Below, one piece after another: positions 59,854 to 64,000 of a DNA stretch of 64,000 bases. Source of the stretch: Spiro-02 sp964465155 (GTDB lineage Bacteria > Spirochaetota > Spirochaetia > Sphaerochaetales > Sphaerochaetaceae); the NCBI GenBank assembly GCA_964465155.1, contig CAYXIH010000003.1, positions 1 to 64,000 of the forward strand, read 5' to 3'. Position 1 is the first letter of the stretch. Every line of letters starts with the position of its first letter. The position numbers and the translations under genes are program-made. The notes beneath the pieces are model-generated. The model was not told the origin of the DNA. It did no database searches and saw only the letters and a list, made by a program, of their open reading frames with translations.

Positions 59854-62562
59854 ATGGCGACCAATGCTGTGAAATACGTGTATTTTTTTGGAGATGGGAA
59901 AGCAGAAGGAACTGCAAAAATGAAAGATCTTCTCGGAGGCAAAGGTGCGAACCTTGCTGACATGACCTCGATTGGTCTGCCTGTACCCCCGGGATTTACT
60001 ATCAGCACCGAAGCGTGCGCATATGTGAGCTCCCATGACGGCTCCTATCCGGCCGGCATGCGTGAGCAAGTCCTTGAAAACCTCAGTCACCTTGAGAAGA
60101 TCATGGGAGCAAAGCTGGGAGCCGCCGAGAATCCATTGCTGGTGTCAGTCCGTTCTGGTGCAGCTCAGTCGATGCCCGGCATGATGGATACCGTGCTGAA
60201 CCTGGGACTCAATCCCGACTCTGTCGCAGGATTGATCGAGAAGACCGGCAATCCCCGTTTTGCATGGGACAGCTACCGCCGCTTCATCCAGATGTTCGGC
60301 GATGTCGTGATGGGTGTTCCCCACCATGAGTTTGAGCGTGCGCTCCAGGATGTCAAGGACGAGAAGGGGAAGGTATTCGACACCGAGCTGGATGTAGAGG
60401 ACCTCAAGGAGGTCATTGCCCGGTACCTGCGTGTCTACTACCGTTTCACACATGAAGATTTCCCTGTCGACCCGATCGACCAGCTGTTCAAGTCCATCGA
60501 CGCTGTCTTCAGCTCCTGGAACAATGAACGCGCTATCAAGTACAGGCAGATGAACGATATCCGTGGATTGCTGGGGACTGCAGTCAACGTGCAGAGCATG
60601 GTATTTGGCAACATGGGTGCCACCAGTGGCACGGGCGTTGCCTTTACTCGTGACCCCTCCACTGGTGAGAACAAGTTCTATGGCGAATACCTGATGAATG
60701 CACAGGGTGAGGATGTCGTTGCCGGTATCCGCACACCTCAGTCCATCGAGACACTGCGCAATGTGAATCCAGAGGTGTATGACCAGCTTGTGGGCATCCG
60801 TGATCGTCTGGAGAAGCACTACCATGACATGCAGGACATCGAGTTCACCATCCAGGAAGGGAAGCTGTACATGCTGCAGACCCGCAATGGTAAGCGCACG
60901 ATCTTCAGCTGGCTCCGTTCCCAGGTCGAGATGGTCGAAGATGGCTTGATCGACAAGGAGACTGCAGTAGCCCGCGTGCCTGCCAGTGAGTTCGGCAAGC
61001 TGTTTGCTCCGATCCTCGATGTCAAGGTCATCCGCGACCAGAACCTGCAGGAGATCACCCATGGCCTGAACGCCAGCCCTGGTGGTGCATGTGGCCAGAT
61101 CTATTTCACCGCAGCTAAAGCTGAGGAGATGGCTGCCGAAGGCAAGGACGTAATTCTCGTCCGTACCGAGACTAGCCCTGAGGATATTGGTGGAATGGCC
61201 GTTTCCAAGGGTGTCGTGACGTGCCGTGGTGGCATGACCAGCCATGCAGCGGTTGTCGCCCGTGGCATGGGTTGCCCCTGTGTCTCTGGCGCCGGAGAAA
61301 TCTTCGTCGATGAACCCAAGAAGTTCCTGACCGTCAACGGTGTGAGGATGGAAGAGGGTGACTACATGTCGATTGATGGATTCACCGGTTCAATCTATGC
61401 ATGCAAGATTCCCGTAAAGCCTTCTGAAATCGTTCAGGTCCTCAATGGCAATATGCAGGAGAGCGAGTCCCTGTTGTTCCAGGACTACCGCAAGTTCATG
61501 GCATTCGTCAACGAGCTGAAGACGATGAGCGTCCGTACCAACGCCGACACCCCCGCAGACACCAACATGGCAGTTGCATTGGGTGCAGAAGGTATTGGCC
61601 TGTGCCGCACCGAGCATATGTTCTTTGGTGGTGACCGCATCATCAGCGTCAGGAAGATGATTCTTGCCAACAACCAACGCGAACGTGAATCTGCTCTGGC
61701 TGAGCTGCTTCCGATGCAGCGTGGGGACTTTGAGAAGATTTTCAAGGCACTCAATGGTCTGCCTGCAACAATCCGCCTGCTCGACCCACCGCTTCATGAA
61801 TTCCTTCCCAATGACCACACCTCCCGCCATGAGATGGCGTTGCAGCTGGGTATCTCGGTGGAGGAGATTGCACAGAAGATCAGCTTGCTGCATGAGTTCA
61901 ACCCCATGCTTGGCTTCCGTGGCTGTCGCCTTGCTATCATCTATCCTGAGATCCTCCGCATGCAGGTCCGTGCAATCATTGAGGCAGCCATTGCCGTCAA
62001 GCGCACAGGCATTGCAGTGCATCCCGAGATCATGATTCCGCTGGTAGGCAACTACAAGGAGTTTGACTTCTGCAAGAAGCATGCCCTTGAGACTATCAAC
62101 AATGTATTCGAAGAGCAGGGTCTGCACATCCAGTACAAGATTGGAACCATGATCGAGGTACCCAGGGCTGCAATAACGGCAGATGAGATCGCACGTGAGG
62201 CAGAATTCTTCAGCTTCGGCACCAACGACCTGACCCAGATGACCTGTGGCTTCTCCCGTGACGATGCCGCTTCGTTCCTGGGGCACTATGTCAATGATGC
62301 CGACAAGCAGTTCTACGATTATGATCCGTTTGCTACGATCGATGTGGATGGTGTTGGTAAGATGGTTGAGATTGCGACCAAGTTGGGTCGTTCCGTCAGG
62401 CCGGACATCAAGCTTGGCATCTGTGGCGAACACGGTGGAGACCCCAAGACCATCGCATTCTGTCAGAAGGTTGGCTTGAACTACGTGTCCTGCTCACCAT
62501 TCAGAGTTCCCATCGCACGCCTTGCTGCTGCACAGGCTGCGATTGCAATGGGTAAGAAATAA
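59854..62562 (+). CDS. ppdK: Pyruvate, phosphate dikinase
   Basis: PPDK interconverts pyruvate, ATP and phosphate with PEP, AMP and PPi, and serves as a reversible glycolytic step in many anaerobes. The 902-residue protein has an N-terminal nucleotide-binding part (LLGGKGANLADMTSIGLPVP; SVRSGAAQSMPGMMDTVLNLG), the phosphohistidine loop GGMTSHAAVVARGMGCPCVSG, and a C-terminal PEP/pyruvate barrel with GAEGIGLCRTEHMFF, GTMIEVPRAA and CGEHGGDPKT. Length matches the family. It is a single-gene unit with its own promoter and terminator. Confidence 0.97.
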   Translation: MATNAVKYVYFFGDGKAEGTAKMKDLLGGKGANLADMTSIGLPVPPGFTISTEACAYVSSHDGSYPAGMREQVLENLSHLEKIMGAKLGAAENPLLVSVRSGAAQSMPGMMDTVLNLGLNPDSVAGLIEKTGNPRFAWDSYRRFIQMFGDVVMGVPHHEFERALQDVKDEKGKVFDTELDVEDLKEVIARYLRVYYRFTHEDFPVDPIDQLFKSIDAVFSSWNNERAIKYRQMNDIRGLLGTAVNVQSMVFGNMGATSGTGVAFTRDPSTGENKFYGEYLMNAQGEDVVAGIRTPQSIETLRNVNPEVYDQLVGIRDRLEKHYHDMQDIEFTIQEGKLYMLQTRNGKRTIFSWLRSQVEMVEDGLIDKETAVARVPASEFGKLFAPILDVKVIRDQNLQEITHGLNASPGGACGQIYFTAAKAEEMAAEGKDVILVRTETSPEDIGGMAVSKGVVTCRGGMTSHAAVVARGMGCPCVSGAGEIFVDEPKKFLTVNGVRMEEGDYMSIDGFTGSIYACKIPVKPSEIVQVLNGNMQESESLLFQDYRKFMAFVNELKTMSVRTNADTPADTNMAVALGAEGIGLCRTEHMFFGGDRIISVRKMILANNQRERESALAELLPMQRGDFEKIFKALNGLPATIRLLDPPLHEFLPNDHTSRHEMALQLGISVEEIAQKISLLHEFNPMLGFRGCRLAIIYPEILRMQVRAIIEAAIAVKRTGIAVHPEIMIPLVGNYKEFDFCKKHALETINNVFEEQGLHIQYKIGTMIEVPRAAITADEIAREAEFFSFGTNDLTQMTCGFSRDDAASFLGHYVNDADKQFYDYDPFATIDVDGVGKMVEIATKLGRSVRPDIKLGICGEHGGDPKTIAFCQKVGLNYVSCSPFRVPIARLAAAQAAIAMGKK

Positions 62563-62583
62563 TTTTATATCTATCCTACATTC

Positions 62584-62619
62584 AGGCGGGCATCGTTGAT
62601 TCGATGTCCGCCTTTTTTT
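62584..62619 (+). terminator. Intrinsic terminator after ppdK
   Basis: AGGCGGGCATCG (62584-62595) pairs with CGATGTCCGCCT (62602-62613) with one G-T pair, then seven T. Confidence 0.88.
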
Positions 62620-63039
62620 GATTGGCTATTCAATGAAATATACGAGGTAAGCCGCTCGTGCTGGGATTGTGGCGTTGCCCTGCGCCCAAGCTCAGAGTCA
62701 TTGAAATTCGAAAGGCCAACGTACTCGCCGGTCTCATCCCTCGACCGCCCAGTAACTGTTTTATAAACAATTACAATAAAGAAATTTATTTGGATTGATG
62801 ATGTATAACAAATGGATGGTAATGAGGCGGACGTGTCATCAAGAGGAGCAGGTTCTGCGACATTGTCCATCTGTGCATTGTTGCAAGGGAAATAGTGTCT
62901 TTTTGGGATCGTACAACGTAGGATCACATCATCAGAAGATGTACTGAAGGAGATACAAGGGTAGCACTCCTATGAACTGACTTTGCTGTATATCGAAACA
63001 GCTGAGTCGGGTATTCAGTCTTCAGGAAGTGTACTCTGT
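62620..63039. other. Gene-poor stretch with possible mobile-element relic
   Basis: No convincing gene is present in these 420 bases. A minus-strand frame of 118 residues (62571-62927) runs through the ppdK terminator and has no ribosome site, so it is not called. TTGTCCATCTGTG (62863) and CGTACAACG (62910) match parts of the repeats around the unknown gene at 57992, pointing to relics of one element family. Confidence 0.45.
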
Positions 63040-63684
63040 TCATTCCTGGATTGAAGACATGGTCTCAATATGCAGCAGGGCATAGTTTTGAACTACCTGC
63101 AGCAAGTTTTCATCATGGATGTCGTATATTCGTGCCAGATCCAATGTTGCTTGCGGTAAGTCCCCCTGGTGTTTTGAAACATACTTTTTGACAATGGTGG
63201 CCGTAGATTGTATCCAGTGTTTGTTGAGGTTGACGAGGTTCTTGAGATTGTCGGTAGCGAGTCCTCGGGAGGGGATGAACAGATTCCCCGCAAGGGTGTA
63301 CAGTGCATCCTGCAGCTTCAGATATTCACATGGGTCCACGATTCCGAGCATGTGCCGCACAGACAGGAGATCCTGGGCGCAAGTACTCTCTCCCAAGAAG
63401 ACAATTCCTTCATCCGTGCTGAATACCTGCAATTCATATCCACCGGTTTCCCATTGGAAAATAGTATTGATGCCTGGGACATGCTCCTGGCATTCATTTC
63501 TATTGAGCAAGATTCCTTGTGACACCCATCCACGCTTGGAGAGGATTTCCTTCACTTCTTCGGAGGGGGTTGTGCAGTTGTCTGAGATGAGCATGACATG
63601 GATGTCATCCAATAGGACGATTCCAATATTTTCTTGACCATGGATATAATAGCAACGGTCAGTGGCCCAGATCAATGTGTTCAT
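63040..63684 (-). CDS. Degenerate metallo-beta-lactamase-fold protein
   Basis: The 214-residue protein follows the order of small MBL-fold hydrolases: CYYIHGQENIGIVLLDDIHVMLISDN matches the opening strand pair and the early Asp region, and IPSRGLATDNLKNLVNLNKHWIQ matches the late loop and helix that usually carry PGHG and N. The zinc motif HxHxDH is replaced by a stretch reading NRNECQEH, and the late His is replaced (IPSRG). It is therefore probably non-catalytic. The ATG at 63684 has GGAGG seven bases upstream; a start at 63759 would run into the tRNA terminator. Function unknown. Confidence 0.65.
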   Translation of the reverse strand: MNTLIWATDRCYYIHGQENIGIVLLDDIHVMLISDNCTTPSEEVKEILSKRGWVSQGILLNRNECQEHVPGINTIFQWETGGYELQVFSTDEGIVFLGESTCAQDLLSVRHMLGIVDPCEYLKLQDALYTLAGNLFIPSRGLATDNLKNLVNLNKHWIQSTATIVKKYVSKHQGDLPQATLDLARIYDIHDENLLQVVQNYALLHIETMSSIQE

Positions 63685-63721
63685 ATGGTGCCTCCATGCC
63701 ATGATGATAGCATGAACCCAT

Positions 63722-63754
63722 AAAAAAAGCTCCCCGACTCTGAAAGTGGGGAGT
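63722..63754 (-). terminator. Intrinsic terminator after the tRNA
   Basis: CTCCCC (63730-63735) and GGGGAG (63748-63753) form the stem; a run of seven T follows on the minus strand (63722-63728). Confidence 0.85.
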
Positions 63755-63760
63755 TTCAAG

Positions 63761-63832
63761 AGCCAAAGCAGGGAATTGAACCCTGGACCTGCTCATTACG
63801 AGTGAGCTGCTCTACCGCTGAGCTACTTTGGC
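63761..63832 (-). tRNA. tRNA-Thr, anticodon CGU
   Basis: The minus strand folds as a complete tRNA: acceptor GCCAAAG/CTTTGGC, D stem GCTC/GAGC, anticodon stem GCTCA/TGAGC with loop CTCGTAA, T stem CAGGG/CCCTG with loop TTCAATT. Loop positions 34-36 read CGT, so it decodes ACG (threonine). The 3' CCA is not encoded. A promoter lies upstream and a terminator downstream. Confidence 0.95.
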
Positions 63833-63851
63833 ATGAATGCGGAACACGATG

Positions 63852-63880
63852 AATCTATCTGATTTTCCTGATAAGTTCAA
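63852..63880 (-). promoter_or_regulatory. Promoter of tRNA-Thr
   Basis: On the minus strand TTGAAC (63875-63880), 17 bases, TAGATT (63852-63857), about 20 bases before the mature tRNA 5' end. Confidence 0.7.
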
Positions 63881-64000
63881 GTGATTTGTCCAAGTAAGTA
63901 CAACTTGACCAACACGGCGCTTACGAGTAGGCTATACGCAAGTTCCATGTGTTTGTATCGCATGGACAAGGAGTCACTAACCTGGATAAGCGAATCAAGA

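Noticed and set aside
62571..62927. 118-codon minus-strand frame after ppdK
   Set aside because: It includes the ppdK terminator, has no ribosome site and no recognisable domain. A decayed transposase fragment is possible but cannot be supported.
63947..64000. Possible start of a gene at the right edge
   Set aside because: A frame opens at ATG 63947 without ribosome site; AAGGAG at 63968-63973 is followed only by a CTG at 63982. Too little sequence remains to decide.
1..64000. CRISPR arrays, prophage genes or intact insertion sequences
   Set aside because: No regularly spaced repeats, cas genes, phage structural genes or full transposase genes were seen; only short repeat relics were found.

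Overview
The window looks like chromosome from a non-motile spirochaete of the Sphaerochaeta type. This is inferred from gene order, since no rRNA is present. The block mraZ-rsmH-ftsL-murF-mraY-ftsW-ftsQ-ftsA-ftsZ...dprA-(xer)-hslV-hslU follows the order known from Borrelia and Treponema. In those genera the flgB flagellar operon comes next. Here hslU ends in a terminator, and an accessory membrane protein and a catabolic locus follow.

Layout. 1-5767: a plus-strand run with an unknown protein, a PfkB-like protein lacking its catalytic motif, a glutaredoxin, a DegT-like protein lacking the PLP lysine, NAD kinase and RecN. 5768-10766: alpha-glucan genes (GH57/DUF3536 enzyme, DUF4912 protein, GH57 branching enzyme). 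11004-19817: the dcw cell-wall and division cluster under apparent MraZ boxes, without ftsI, murE, murD, murG or murC. 19821-25452: two Xer recombinases, a TSUP permease, DprA and HslVU.

26195-42641 is the most distinctive part, a catabolic locus of about 16 kb. A PrpR-like sigma-54 activator is followed by a near-consensus -24/-12 promoter and an operon of pdxA-like dehydrogenase, tripartite tricarboxylate transporter (tctB, tctA, tctC), a racemase-family protein and a TIM-barrel isomerase. A GntR regulator with a DUF362 protein lies divergent to a second operon: a fused transketolase, iron alcohol dehydrogenase, LarA-type nickel-pincer racemase, TIM-barrel isomerase and glycerate kinase. 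Three identical palindromes sit in that divergent region, two of them on the transketolase promoter. The likely substrate is a hydroxy or sugar acid entering central metabolism through glycerate and transketolase chemistry. The exact pathway is not recognised.

42638-57735 is mostly housekeeping: a monofunctional class B penicillin-binding protein displaced from the dcw cluster, divergent from a catalytically degenerate LysM/LytM protein; a lipoprotein; a potassium channel; SecA; then murG-cvpA-holB-ntrB-ntrC-dinG in one run, and an orphan groES. 57992-64000 holds an unknown gene between related repeats, a region-1.1-less sigma-70 factor, pyruvate phosphate dikinase, a degenerate metallo-beta-lactamase-fold protein and tRNA-Thr(CGU).

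The most interesting signal is a second -24/-12 promoter, TGGCATGGAAATTGCT, directly in front of the alternative sigma factor gene. It lies about 3.4 kb downstream of an NtrB/NtrC pair. That arrangement resembles the Borrelia Rrp2-RpoN-RpoS cascade. It differs from the catabolic promoter TGGCATGGAACTTGCT at one base of 16.
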